Positions 43,790-52,617 of a DNA stretch of 64,000 bases are shown in pieces. The notes beneath the pieces are model-generated. The model made no database searches, was not told the DNA's origin, and saw nothing but the letters and a program-made list of their open reading frames with translations. Source of the DNA: Pseudomonas chlororaphis subsp. piscium. GTDB taxonomy: Bacteria; Pseudomonadota; Gammaproteobacteria; Pseudomonadales; Pseudomonadaceae. The stretch is from assembly GCF_003850345.1 (NCBI RefSeq), contig NZ_CP027707.1, positions 2,356,001 to 2,420,000 of the forward strand. Direction: 5' to 3'. The stretch's first letter is position 1. Each line of letters starts with the position of its first letter. The position numbers were made by a program, and so were the translations under genes.

Positions 43790-44746
43790 TCAGAACTGGT
43801 AACCGATGCCAGCGTAGTAACCCCAGCCATTGGACCGGGCGCGGAAATCGCCATCGCCGAAATTCAGCTCGCTGCCGTCCTGCCAGTTGCCGCCGTTGTG
43901 GAAGTAACGGCCGACCAGAGTGAACCGCAGGTGGGTGAAGGAGTACAGCAGCACATTGGTGGCTACCGTGGCGTTGGCGGTGCGGGCCGGGTTGTCCTTG
44001 TGCAGGTCCGAGCCGAAATCGAAGTTGGTGAAGCCAATGTAGGTCAGCGACGCGCCGTTGCTGAACTTGTCGATGGGCACTATGTACTTGAGCTGGGCCC
44101 GGTAGCCGTCCCACGAATATTCATTGCTGGCGCCGTAGTTTTCCCACTGGTAGCGCCCATAGAAGTTGGCCGACAGGTTGACCCGCGAATGGGTGTCGAT
44201 GTCGGTGCCCAGGCCGCTGTACAGGGTATTGGCGCGGTTGGCGCTGTTGCTGCCGTGGTCGTAGATCCAGTCGAAGGCCACGTACCATTCCTTGAACGGG
44301 CCGATGGCCAGGCTGCGTCCGGCCAGGTAGTCGATGGAGATCCGTGGCTCGTGCTCCATGAACACCGGCGAGCCGTGGTCCCACACGCCTTTGTCATGGC
44401 TGTTGCCGATGTTGAAGATCTTCGGGATGTCGATGTAGCCGTACAGCTCGAACGGCCCCTTGCGGCCGAAGTACTCGTATTCCAGGTAGATATCGTCGGC
44501 CGGCTGCGGGCCGAAACTGATGTCCTTGCTGCCGATCAGCGTCAGGTCCTGGTTGTACCAGTCCGACAGGTAGGGGCCTTTTTTTGGCGGGCTGGCTTCG
44601 GGGCTGAGGGCTTCGCCCTGGGCGGACTTATCGACGATGTCGGTCTGCGCCAGGGTGGCAGTACTGAGTAGTCCTGTAACGGCGCTTAGTAGCAAGGAAA
44701 CAACCAAGGTGTGGCGGGATGCGGAGGGGGTGGAAGGTAGGTGCAT
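43790..44746 (-). CDS. Tsx-like nucleoside-specific outer-membrane channel
   Basis: 318 residues. Signal peptide ending STATLA-QT; the mature part is a 12-strand type barrel of the OmpK/Tsx family (DIYLEYEYFGRKGPFELYGY, VWDHGSPVFMEHEPRIS, and C-terminal WGYYAGIGYQF with terminal Phe). Admits nucleosides across the outer membrane. It forms an operon with the NUP gene and has a PurR-type operator 85 bases upstream. Confidence 0.9.
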   Translation of the reverse strand: MHLPSTPSASRHTLVVSLLLSAVTGLLSTATLAQTDIVDKSAQGEALSPEASPPKKGPYLSDWYNQDLTLIGSKDISFGPQPADDIYLEYEYFGRKGPFELYGYIDIPKIFNIGNSHDKGVWDHGSPVFMEHEPRISIDYLAGRSLAIGPFKEWYVAFDWIYDHGSNSANRANTLYSGLGTDIDTHSRVNLSANFYGRYQWENYGASNEYSWDGYRAQLKYIVPIDKFSNGASLTYIGFTNFDFGSDLHKDNPARTANATVATNVLLYSFTHLRFTLVGRYFHNGGNWQDGSELNFGDGDFRARSNGWGYYAGIGYQF

Positions 44747-44830
44747 TGAAAATCCCTGTTCGTGCGGTTCTGAAGCCCGAGTGGCCCGGCCTGGCCGAAC
44801 TGGCGGCGAAAGCTCTCTTAGGCTGACCTC

Positions 44831-44842
44831 GCAAACGTTTGC
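44831..44842. promoter_or_regulatory. PurR/LacI-type operator upstream of the nucleoside operon
   Basis: GCAAACGTTTGC is a perfect 12-bp palindrome with the central CG typical of LacI-family operators, almost identical to the E. coli PurR consensus core. It lies 85 bases before the tsx-like start in an otherwise G/C-poor promoter stretch. Confidence 0.7.
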
Positions 44843-44987
44843 ATATGCTGTACCAACTTGAAATAGCTGATTGAAATAAAGGCGAAACCGGCCAATAAGC
44901 TGTCTTTTCGGTCAGTGCGTTGCACAGCGCTTGGGCGTTGTGCGCGAAGAAAGGGCGAACATGTCGGCGGCATAGGCGCCATGTGTC

Positions 44988-45015
44988 AGGCGGCAGGTGC
45001 GCAAGGCTGCCGCCT
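44988..45015 (-). terminator. Hairpin downstream of the MBL-fold gene
   Basis: AGGCGGCAG and CTGCCGCCT pair perfectly across a ten-base loop, 24 bases past the MBL-fold gene stop. It lacks a clear U run. The remainder of 44747-45038 is the tsx promoter region. Confidence 0.45.
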
Positions 45016-45038
45016 GGCACCTGCCGACGGTTCCTCGT

Positions 45039-46322
45039 TCAATCAGCGAGGTGCTGGAGATGGACGATCTCTTTGACGCCTCGGGTCGAGTATTCGTTGA
45101 CTATCTGAATGTGGTCATCCACTTCATACAGGCAGTTCAACACCGTTTTCGAGGGGTGGTCTTCAGAGCCGTGACGGGCACAAATGAGTGCCAGTTGCCC
45201 CGGTATCGCGTCGATGAAGTCCTGCGAGTGATTATGGACGGAACCGTGATGCGGCAGCACATAAGTGCCGACGTGGGTCAGCACGTCTGCGAAACAGGCG
45301 CGGAAGTCCGCCCAGTGATTGTTCATCAGGCAATCGCCGGTGGTTATCCAGCCGACGGGGTCCCTGTTCAAGGCACGATTGATGACGCCGCGTTCGCTGT
45401 AGCGAAACTGGTAGTCGCTCCGGTCGTGGCCGGGAGGGCCACTGTAAAGGCTTAGCGAGGGCGTGTTGTGGTTGCTGGCATAAGTGCCTTTGGCATCCTT
45501 GATGATCGTGCGGCAGGCTTTGCGAATCGCCGTTTTATTCGCTTTCTCGTTCAAGGCGTCGATATGGGCCTTGGAAACAGTACCGGCATGGGTCTGGATG
45601 CCCTTTAGTGCCGGGATCTTGTCTATCGCCCTGGACATGGCCAGCAGCGCCGCACTGCTCTGTTTGTAACTCCATGGCCGCAGAACCCAGGGCAGTTGTT
45701 CCAGAGAGCTCCTTAACGCGATATCCGTACCACTTGGAAGATTCCCGGACAGCGGTTGCGCCTGCCCATCCTCCCGGATAACGACAGGCTGGAAGCGTTC
45801 GCCCCGCTCTTCGGCAGGGGGCGCTGGATCGAGGTTTTCCGGCGACTCATCGCCACCGACAACGGTCACGGGCACGCCGAACAGGCGGCGCGTACCTGTG
45901 GCAATAGCCAACAGGTTGTTGATGTAGTCGAGAGCCAGCACCAGGTCGTTGCTGGCCTGGTCGGCAATCAGGAAAACAATCTGGTCGACGGTGAAGTAGG
46001 GAAGAAAGATGCGCGAAACCGATTTCGCACCGCATAACATTTGCGCGCCGTTGTAGTGGTCGATGTCCAGATGTGAAATGAACAGCGCATCCACGATGTT
46101 GTTGGCAGGTTTGTAGTTTTCAATATGCTGGGACAAAAAGTCCTTCAAGGCTGTGTTGCCAGGGCCGACCGAGCGTGTGCCGCAGTCGAATACATATTCG
46201 TAGGTCGTTTTTTTCTCGTAATCCTGCCTGTTGTAGGGACCCCCTCTACGGATACGACAGGTATGGAACCCGCCTTGCCCCACGCCATGCTGCGTGCGTT
46301 CGATGGTGGTTCTGGAGTGCAT
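45039..46322 (-). CDS. MBL-fold metallohydrolase (ComEC/Rec2-like), accessory
   Basis: 427 residues. Metallo-beta-lactamase fold: GVGQGGFHTCRI and YVFDCGTR, then SHLDIDHYNG (His84, Asp86, Asp88, His89), TTGDC (bridging Asp), LPHHGSVHNHS and ICARHGSEDHPS (later His ligands). All metal ligands look intact, so it should be an active hydrolase, probably of a nucleotide or nucleic-acid substrate. The start at 46322 has an AAAAGGA site. Base composition is clearly poorer in GC than selD and tsx on either side. The upstream ORF overlaps its start by 178 bases in another frame. Such proteins occur in bacterial conflict systems; role here unknown. Confidence 0.75.
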   Translation of the reverse strand: MHSRTTIERTQHGVGQGGFHTCRIRRGGPYNRQDYEKKTTYEYVFDCGTRSVGPGNTALKDFLSQHIENYKPANNIVDALFISHLDIDHYNGAQMLCGAKSVSRIFLPYFTVDQIVFLIADQASNDLVLALDYINNLLAIATGTRRLFGVPVTVVGGDESPENLDPAPPAEERGERFQPVVIREDGQAQPLSGNLPSGTDIALRSSLEQLPWVLRPWSYKQSSAALLAMSRAIDKIPALKGIQTHAGTVSKAHIDALNEKANKTAIRKACRTIIKDAKGTYASNHNTPSLSLYSGPPGHDRSDYQFRYSERGVINRALNRDPVGWITTGDCLMNNHWADFRACFADVLTHVGTYVLPHHGSVHNHSQDFIDAIPGQLALICARHGSEDHPSKTVLNCLYEVDDHIQIVNEYSTRGVKEIVHLQHLAD

Positions 46323-46525
46323 CTGCGAAATCCTTTTGTCTTCAAGTGGTTTCCCTTACCGAGGGCGTGCGCGAGGCTGCAGAATTCCGGCCGGTAGTGC
46401 CAGTCGTGGCAGAGGTTGAAGAGGGCGTCCAAGGCAGTGCGACTTATTGTCTTGGTATCGTCGCGCTTCAACGTCGAGAACAGCGTCGCTTCTGAACCGT
46501 CGAGCCTCAGGTTGGCCAGTGCCAT
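46145..46525 (-). CDS. Short ORF upstream of and overlapping the MBL gene; possible frameshifted N-terminal domain
   Basis: 126 codons. The first 66 read like a small helical domain (TALDALFNLCHDWHYRPEFC, SLAHALGKGNHLKTKG). The remainder overlaps the MBL gene in another frame and looks non-coding. Either the real gene once ended near 46330 or joined the MBL gene, and a one-base change around the AAAA at 46333-46340 now separates them. The MBL frame is closed by a TAA about 40 bases before its ATG, so no fusion is possible as the sequence stands. Small helical domains of this size occur as recruitment domains in conflict systems, but I cannot identify it. Confidence 0.45.
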   Translation of the reverse strand: MALANLRLDGSEATLFSTLKRDDTKTISRTALDALFNLCHDWHYRPEFCSLAHALGKGNHLKTKGFRRCTPEPPSNARSMAWGKAGSIPVVSVEGVPTTGRITRKKRPTNMYSTAAHARSALATQP

Positions 46526-46651
46526 TCCGAAGCGGCTGTCGCGATTCTCCCCGGCGTGCCAGTGATGTCAATATGCCTTAAGTCTTGTGCTTGACGTTCT
46601 GCTTGGGGCGCTCTGCTAGAATCGCCGCTCCACGACTTCCAGAGGTGCCCC

Positions 46652-47686
46652 ATGAGCGAGCCGATTCGCCTGACCCAGTACAGCCACGGTGCGGGTTGCG
46701 GTTGCAAGATTTCTCCCCAGGTCCTGGAGGTGATTCTGGCCGGCAGCGGCGCGCAGAACCTCGACCCGAAACTCTGGGTCGGCAACGCCTCGCGCGATGA
46801 CGCGGCGGTGTACGCCATCGACGAAGAGCGCGGCGTGGTCTCGACCACCGACTTCTTCATGCCGATCGTCGACGACCCGTTCGACTTCGGGCGCATCGCC
46901 GCCACCAACGCCATCAGCGATATCTACGCCATGGGCGGCGACCCCTTGATGGCCATCGCCATCCTCGGCTGGCCGGTGAATGTGCTGGCGCCGGAGGTCG
47001 CCCGCGAGGTGATTCGCGGCGGGCGCGCGGTGTGCGACGCAGCCGGCATTCCCCTGGCCGGCGGCCATTCGATCGACGCCCCGGAACCGATCTTCGGCCT
47101 GGCCGTCACCGGCCTGGTGGAAAAGCGCCACATGAAGCGCAACGACACCGCCACCGCCGGTTGCCTGCTGTACCTGACCAAACCCCTGGGCATCGGCGTG
47201 CTGACCACGGCCGAGAAGAAGGGCAAGTTGCGCAGCGCCGACGTCGGCCTGGCCCGTGACTGGATGTGCACCCTGAACAAACCCGGCAGCCGCTTCGGCA
47301 AGCTCGACGGCGTGACCGCGATGACCGACGTCACCGGTTTCGGCCTGCTCGGGCACCTGGTGGAAATGGCCGACGGCAGCAACCTGACCGCGCGCATCCA
47401 CTACGATCGCGTGCCGCGCCTGCCCGGGGTCGAGTACTACCTGGACCAGGGCTGCGTGCCGGGTGGCACCCAGCGCAATTTCGACAGCTACGCCGACAAG
47501 CTCGGGCGTATCCAGGCCCTGCACAAGCTGGTGCTGTGCGACCCGCAGACCAGCGGCGGGCTGCTGATCGCCGTCACGCCCGAGGGCAATGCGGCCTTCC
47601 TCGCGCTGGCCGCCGAACTCGGCCTGGAACTGGCGCCGATCGGTGAGCTGGTTGAGCGACAGAGCAACGCGGTCGAGGTGATCTGA
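46652..47686 (+). CDS. selD: Selenophosphate synthetase
   Basis: 344 residues, makes selenophosphate from selenide and [13 protein letters not shown] carries catalytic Cys16 (with Cys18) and Lys19, matching E. coli Cys17/Lys20. [40 protein letters not shown] and [14 protein letters not shown] segments are conserved. Cys rather than selenocysteine is used. Overlaps selU by one base. Confidence 0.96.
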   Translation: MSEPIRLTQYSHGAGCGCKISPQVLEVILAGSGAQNLDPKLWVGNASRDDAAVYAIDEERGVVSTTDFFMPIVDDPFDFGRIAATNAISDIYAMGGDPLMAIAILGWPVNVLAPEVAREVIRGGRAVCDAAGIPLAGGHSIDAPEPIFGLAVTGLVEKRHMKRNDTATAGCLLYLTKPLGIGVLTTAEKKGKLRSADVGLARDWMCTLNKPGSRFGKLDGVTAMTDVTGFGLLGHLVEMADGSNLTARIHYDRVPRLPGVEYYLDQGCVPGGTQRNFDSYADKLGRIQALHKLVLCDPQTSGGLLIAVTPEGNAAFLALAAELGLELAPIGELVERQSNAVEVI

Positions 47687-48789
47687 TGCCCATCGATATC
47701 ACCGACTACCGCGAAATCTTCCTCAACGACCGGCCGATGATGGACACCCGCGCGCCGATCGAATTCACCAAGGGCGCCTTTCCCGGCGTGGTCAACCTGC
47801 CGCTGATGACCGACCACGAACGGCAGCGGGTCGGCACCTGCTACAAGCAGCAGGGCCAGCAGGCGGCGATTGTCCTCGGCCATCAACTGGTGTCCGGGGC
47901 GATCAAGGCCGAGCGTATCCAGGCCTGGGCCGACTTCGCCCGGGCCCACCCCGATGGTTACCTGTACTGCTTTCGCGGCGGCCTGCGTTCGCAGATCGTC
48001 CAGCAGTGGCTCAAGGACGAGGCCGGCATCGACTACCCGCGGGTCGGCGGCGGCTACAAGGCCATGCGTACCTTTCTGCTCGACACCCTCGAGGGCGCTG
48101 TGGCCGAGTGTGATTTTGTCCTGCTCGGCGGCATGACCGGCATCGGCAAGACCGAGGTGCTCCATCAACTGGCCAACGGCCTGGACCTGGAAGGCCACGC
48201 CAACCACCGCGGCTCCAGTTTCGGCAAGCGCGCCAGCGGCCAGCCGTCGAACATCGACTTCGAGAACCGCCTGGCGGTGGACATCCTGAAAAAGCGCGAG
48301 CGCGGCATCGCTCGCTTCGTGCTGGAAGACGAGAACCGCATGATCGGCAGTTGCGCCTTGCCGTTGCCGCTGTACCAGGGCATGCAGCGTTTCCCCATGG
48401 TCTGGCTGGAGGATGGCCTGGAGGGGCGGATCGAGCGGATCCTGCGCGACTACGTGATCGACCTGTGCGCGGAGTTTGTCGCGGTGCATGGCGAGGACGG
48501 CTTCGCGCGGTTTTCCCAGCGCCTGCTGGAAAGCCTGAACAACATCCGCAAACGCCTGGGGGGCGAGCGTCACCAGCGCCTGTACCAGCTGCTGGAGGCC
48601 GCCCTGGCCGAGCAGGCCCGCAGCGGCAGCGTGGACCTGCACCGGGCCTGGATCGAAGGGTTGCTCAAGGAGTATTACGACCCGATGTATGCCTTCCAGC
48701 GCGAAAGCAAGGGCGCGCGGATCGAGTTCGTCGGCGAGCAGGCGGCGGTACTGGAGTATTTGCGCGAACGGGCCAGCCAGCGGGGCTGA
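47686..48789 (+). CDS. selU: tRNA 2-selenouridine synthase
   Basis: 367 residues (also called MnmH/YbbB). N-terminal rhodanese domain with [12 protein letters not shown] (Cys95) and C-terminal P-loop domain with [14 protein letters not shown] (149-156). It geranylates and then selenates 2-thiouridine at the tRNA wobble position using selenophosphate from SelD. Start overlaps the selD stop (TGATG), so the pair is coupled. Confidence 0.95.
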   Translation: MPIDITDYREIFLNDRPMMDTRAPIEFTKGAFPGVVNLPLMTDHERQRVGTCYKQQGQQAAIVLGHQLVSGAIKAERIQAWADFARAHPDGYLYCFRGGLRSQIVQQWLKDEAGIDYPRVGGGYKAMRTFLLDTLEGAVAECDFVLLGGMTGIGKTEVLHQLANGLDLEGHANHRGSSFGKRASGQPSNIDFENRLAVDILKKRERGIARFVLEDENRMIGSCALPLPLYQGMQRFPMVWLEDGLEGRIERILRDYVIDLCAEFVAVHGEDGFARFSQRLLESLNNIRKRLGGERHQRLYQLLEAALAEQARSGSVDLHRAWIEGLLKEYYDPMYAFQRESKGARIEFVGEQAAVLEYLRERASQRG

Positions 48790-48820
48790 GTCGGTAGAAG
48801 GGCGGGGGCCTTTGGCCCCA

Positions 48821-48900
48821 TCGCGGGCAAGTCGGATCGCCGCCCGCTCGCTCCTACAGGGGTTACGTGTTTTTCTGTAGGAGCGAGGCTTGCCCGCGAT
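48821..48900. repeat. REPIN-type inverted repeat (family A)
   Basis: Inverted cores tcgcgggcaag...ctcctacag and ctgtaggagcgaggcttgcc, about 20 bases apart, between convergent selU and the permease gene. Confidence 0.85.
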
Positions 48901-48931
48901 GACGTCCAGGCGGACGCCATCGAACTTTCGG

Positions 48932-49987
48932 TTACAGCAACGCCGCGCCAATCAACCCGCACACCACGCCAATCAGCATGGTCAGCCCGGCCACGGTCAC
49001 CAGCACCCGCGCGTCGAAATCCTTGCGCAGCATCAGCAGCGACGGCAGGCTGATGCTCGGCAGGGTCATCAGCAAGGCCACCGCCGGGCCGGTGCCCATG
49101 CCCAGGGCCATCATGGTCTGCACGATGGGGATTTCCGCGGCGGTGGGAATCACGAACAGCGTGCCGACAATCGCCAGCGGCACCAGCCACAGCAGGCTGT
49201 CGCCGATCGCGCCCTCGACATGGGGGAACAGCCAGACCCGCGCCGCGCCCAGCACCAGCACCGCCAGCACATAGATCGGAATGGTGCTCCAGAACAGCTG
49301 CCACAGGCTGCGCGCCCAGCGGCTGAAGAAGGCGCCGTCGTTGCCTGTGCTGGCTTCGACCACGGCTTCCACCGCCGCCTCCGGCAGTTGTTCGGGACGG
49401 GCGATGCGCTGGGCCACTAGCGACACCCCCAGCACCAGCACGATGCCCGCCACCAGCCGCAGGGCGGTGAAACCCCAGCCGAGGACAAAACCCATGAACA
49501 CCAGGGTTGCCGGGTTGAGCACCGGGTTGGCGATCCAGAAGGCCAGCGCCGCGCCCACCGAGACATTCTGCCGACGCATGCTGGCGGCCACGGGCGCGGC
49601 GCAGCAGGAACACATCATGCCCGGCAGGGCGAACAGGCCGCCGCGCAGGGTCGAACCGAAACCGGCGCGGCCGAACAGGCGCAGCAGCCAGTCCCGCGGG
49701 ATCAGCACTTGCAGCAGCGAGCCGAGGATCACCGCCAGCACCGCGGCTTTCCAGATCGCCAGGAAATACACCTGGGCGTAGGCCAGGGCGGCGCTCAAAG
49801 GCGAGGAGGGCTGATCGTTGATGATCGAGGCGCCGATGCTGTGGCTGTCGGCGGCGATAAAGGCCTTGGCGTAGTAGGGCGACCACTTGACGAAGTAGAG
49901 GCCGACGCACGCCACCAGGACGAACAGGGCGGGTTTCCACCAGAACGACCAGCCCCGGACGGGGCTGGCAGGGGCAAGGCTGGGCAT
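48932..49987 (-). CDS. DUF318-family permease (ArsP-like)
   Basis: 351 residues, about ten helices. PGMMCSCCAAPVAASMRRQ holds the paired cysteines of the DUF318/ArsP family, whose ArsP members export trivalent organoarsenicals. VIPTAAEIPIVQTMMALGMG and LPSISLPSLLMLRKDF are also conserved. ATG at 49987 begins a plausible cytosolic leader. It neighbours selD-selU but is convergent with them, so any selenium link is only positional. Confidence 0.8.
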   Translation of the reverse strand: MPSLAPASPVRGWSFWWKPALFVLVACVGLYFVKWSPYYAKAFIAADSHSIGASIINDQPSSPLSAALAYAQVYFLAIWKAAVLAVILGSLLQVLIPRDWLLRLFGRAGFGSTLRGGLFALPGMMCSCCAAPVAASMRRQNVSVGAALAFWIANPVLNPATLVFMGFVLGWGFTALRLVAGIVLVLGVSLVAQRIARPEQLPEAAVEAVVEASTGNDGAFFSRWARSLWQLFWSTIPIYVLAVLVLGAARVWLFPHVEGAIGDSLLWLVPLAIVGTLFVIPTAAEIPIVQTMMALGMGTGPAVALLMTLPSISLPSLLMLRKDFDARVLVTVAGLTMLIGVVCGLIGAALL

Positions 49988-50052
49988 CGAGGTTATTCCG
50001 GACAAAGACAATAAGCCGGCAATCTTAGCGCAACGGCTTGCTCCGCACCGAA

Positions 50053-50095
50053 CTGTAGCCGCTGCCGCAGGCTGCGATCGACCGCGCAGCGGTGG
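50053..50095. repeat. Family B REP half-element
   Basis: tgtagccgctgccgcaggct and following cgatcg match the left arm of the 42587-42708 element; only one arm is present here. Confidence 0.65.
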
Positions 50096-50193
50096 TAAAC
50101 CTCGCAACGCGGAGTGTCAGGTCAAATCCCTGAATCCCTACCTGTGACCGCCGCGCAGACGATCGCTGACGGCGGCAAAAGTGTCATGGGCAC

Positions 50194-50970
50194 TCAGAGT
50201 GTACGAATCGAGGTGCGAATCGCCCGCGCGCACTCGATCACCGAGGGCGCCAATTTGCGTTCGGCTTCTTCCAGGGTCCAGCGGCTGCTGGGGATCACCA
50301 CGTGCACGGCAGCCACCGGCAGCCCCTGGCTGCCGATAATCGGCGCGGCGATGCTCATGTCGCCGAGAAACAGTTCTTCCTGGTTGAGGGCGTAACCGCG
50401 CTGGCGGGTGGCGACGATTTGCCCATGAATCGCGTCGACCTCGGTCAGGGTGTGCCGGGTATGGGCCTGGCGGTCGCTGGCCTGGAGCATCGCCAGGGCT
50501 TCCTGGTCGGGCAGGGCGCTGAGGTAGGCGCGGCCGGAGCCGGTGCAGTACATCGGGATGCGGCTGCCGATGGGCATGTGGATCGGGATGAACTTGGGCG
50601 CCACGAAGCGCGCGACATAGACCATGTCCAGGCCGTCGGGCTCGGTGAGGTTGGTGGTTTCGCCGGTGACCTGGGCCAGCTCGGCGAGGAACGGGTTGGC
50701 CACATCCACCAGGGTGTCGGCGGCCAGGTAGTTGTAGCCGATCTCCATCACCCGCGGGGTCAGTTGGAAGCGTTTGGTCTGCGGGTGCTTACGCACGTAA
50801 CCGAGCTGCTCCAGGGTGTGGATCATGCGTTGCGCCGAGCTTTTGTTGATCTCGGCGGCCTCGGCGATTTCCGCCAGGTTCATGGTCCGTTGGGCGGCGT
50901 TGAAGGCGCGCAGGACCGCCAGGCCTTTTTCCAGCGACTGATTGAACAGGCTATTGGGGGTGTCGCTCAT
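50194..50970 (-). CDS. IclR-family transcriptional regulator
   Basis: 258 residues. Winged helix (MNLAEIAEAAEINKSSAQRM, IHTLEQLGYVRKHP) and IclR effector domain (IHMPIGSRIPMYCTGSGRAY, GDMSIAAPIIGSQG). Divergent from the amino-acid ABC operon across 168 A/T-rich bases with a strong palindrome, so it very probably controls that operon. Confidence 0.92.
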   Translation of the reverse strand: MSDTPNSLFNQSLEKGLAVLRAFNAAQRTMNLAEIAEAAEINKSSAQRMIHTLEQLGYVRKHPQTKRFQLTPRVMEIGYNYLAADTLVDVANPFLAELAQVTGETTNLTEPDGLDMVYVARFVAPKFIPIHMPIGSRIPMYCTGSGRAYLSALPDQEALAMLQASDRQAHTRHTLTEVDAIHGQIVATRQRGYALNQEELFLGDMSIAAPIIGSQGLPVAAVHVVIPSSRWTLEEAERKLAPSVIECARAIRTSIRTL

Positions 50971-50998
50971 GGCGGTTCCTTTGGGGTTTTTGTGTTTT

Positions 50999-51019
50999 AA
51001 ATATCGATATTCGATATTT
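50999..51019. promoter_or_regulatory. 21-bp perfect palindrome, probable IclR operator
   Basis: Half-sites AAATATCGA and TCGATATTT are perfectly inverted around TAT. A second inverted repeat TTTAC-N7-GTAAA lies at 51029-51045 and overlaps a possible -35, with TATAGT at 51051-51056 as -10. Placed between the IclR gene and the ABC operon. Confidence 0.7.
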
Positions 51020-51138
51020 ATAAATCTCTTTACGATTTTTGTAAATTGTTTATAGTCGGTTGCATGCCTCCTGCCCCACGTTCAGAGGCCAACCATCACG
51101 GACTTCAAACAATAAAATCGTCCAATGGGAGATTCGCC

Positions 51139-51900
51139 ATGCAAAAGCGTTTTCGTGTCCTTGCATTGTGCTGCGCACTTACCGCCGGCCTCGTCGGTTC
51201 CGCCAGCGCCGGCGCCGCGCCGGTGTATAAGGTCGGCGCCACCGCCACCGGCATTCCCTTCACCTTTCTCGACGTCAAGAGCCAGAGCATCGAAGGCATG
51301 ATGATCGACGCCGCCCGGGCGGTGGGCCAGGCCGGCGGCTTCGAGGTGGACATCCAGCAGACCACCTTCGCCTCGCTGATCCCTTCGCTGACCTCGAACA
51401 AGATCGACATCATTTCCGCCGCCATGCTGCGCACCCCGGCGCGGGAGAAGGTGGTGCAGTACTCCAACCCGGTGTTCAGCTACGGCGAGGGGCTGATCGT
51501 GCGCGCCGACGACAACACCGCCTACACCCGCATGGAAGACTTCAAGGACCAGGTGGTCGGCGCCCAGGTCGGCACGGTGTTCATCGATGAGTTGAACAAG
51601 CGCGGGATCTTCAAGGAAGTGCGCGGCTACGACTCGATCCCCGACCTGCTGCGCGACCTGGCGCTGGGGCGGATCAAGGCCGGTTTCGCCGACCGGCCGA
51701 TCGTCGCCTATCAACTGGCCCAGGGCATCCAGAACAAGGTGCAGCTGGTGAAAAGCTACCAGCCGGTGGTGATGGGTGATGTCTGCCTGATCGTGCGCAA
51801 GGGCGATGCGCAGACGCTGGACGAGGTCAACCGCGGCATCGCGGCGATCAAGGCCGACGGTTCCCTGGAGCGGATCATCGAGAAGTGGAAGCTCAACTGA
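51139..51900 (+). CDS. ABC transporter periplasmic amino-acid-type binding protein
   Basis: 253 residues. Signal peptide (RFRVLALCCALTAGLVGSAS) and class-3 binding fold: VGATATGIPFTFLDVKSQSI, FASLIPSLTSNKIDIISAAM, and C-terminal GIAAIKADGSLERIIEKWKLN. Solute likely a polar amino acid, amine or opine. First gene of a four-gene operon. Confidence 0.9.
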   Translation: MQKRFRVLALCCALTAGLVGSASAGAAPVYKVGATATGIPFTFLDVKSQSIEGMMIDAARAVGQAGGFEVDIQQTTFASLIPSLTSNKIDIISAAMLRTPAREKVVQYSNPVFSYGEGLIVRADDNTAYTRMEDFKDQVVGAQVGTVFIDELNKRGIFKEVRGYDSIPDLLRDLALGRIKAGFADRPIVAYQLAQGIQNKVQLVKSYQPVVMGDVCLIVRKGDAQTLDEVNRGIAAIKADGSLERIIEKWKLN

Positions 51901-51960
51901 CCACCCCGTGGCCCGGCCGCCCGGCGGGGTCGCTTCACTCCTGATTGCGCAGGTCCTCCT

Positions 51961-52617
51961 ATGTTTCTCCAGAACGCTCTGGACTTCCTCCCCATTCTGC
52001 TGAAAGGGGCGGTGGTCACCTTGCAGGTCACGGCCGGCTCCTTTGTGCTCAGCTCGCTGATCGGCCTGGTATTCGCCTTGATGATGGTGTCCAAGGTGCG
52101 CTCGATCTCGCTGTTCGCGATTGGCGTGGTCAACATCATTCGCGGTCTGCCGATCATCGTGCAGCTGTTCTACATCTACTTCGTGCTGCCGGATTTCGGT
52201 ATCCAGCTCACGGCCATGCAGGCCGGGGTGATCGGCCTGGGCATCGCCTATTCGGCGTACCAGGCGGAGAACTTCCGCGCCGGCATCCAGGCCATTCACC
52301 AGGGGCAGATCGAGGCGGCCGAATCCATCGGCATGCGCGGCGGCATGATCATGCGCCGGGTGGTCCTGCCCCAGGCCTTCCGCATTGCCTTGCCGCCCTA
52401 CGGCAACACCCTGGTGATGATGCTCAAGGACTCCTCGCTGGTGTCCACCATCACCGTGGCCGAGATGACCCGCGCCGGTCAGCTCATCGCTTCCTCGACC
52501 TTCGAGAACATGACCGTCTACACCCTGGTGGCCTTGCTCTACCTGGCCCTGAGCCTGCCGTTGTCCTTTGCCCTGCGTCGCCTGGAGGCGCGCTTCAGCA
52601 CCCGGAGAAAGTCATGA
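51961..52617 (+). CDS. ABC transporter permease, His/Glu/Gln/Arg/opine family
   Basis: 218 residues, about five helices. VVNIIRGLPIIVQLFYIYFV and the EAA-loop EAAESIGMRGGMIMRRVVLPQ are typical HisM/GlnP features. As the only permease gene it should homodimerise. Its stop overlaps the ATPase start (ATGA). Confidence 0.93.
   Translation: MFLQNALDFLPILLKGAVVTLQVTAGSFVLSSLIGLVFALMMVSKVRSISLFAIGVVNIIRGLPIIVQLFYIYFVLPDFGIQLTAMQAGVIGLGIAYSAYQAENFRAGIQAIHQGQIEAAESIGMRGGMIMRRVVLPQAFRIALPPYGNTLVMMLKDSSLVSTITVAEMTRAGQLIASSTFENMTVYTLVALLYLALSLPLSFALRRLEARFSTRRKS

Noticed and set aside
46591..46622. Sigma70 promoter before selD (TTGACG ... TAGAAT)
   Set aside because: The spacer is 20 bases, too long for a confident call.
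11731..48900. Repeated palindromes considered as a CRISPR array
   Set aside because: Copies are kilobases apart without regular spacers and no cas gene is present; they are REP/REPIN elements.
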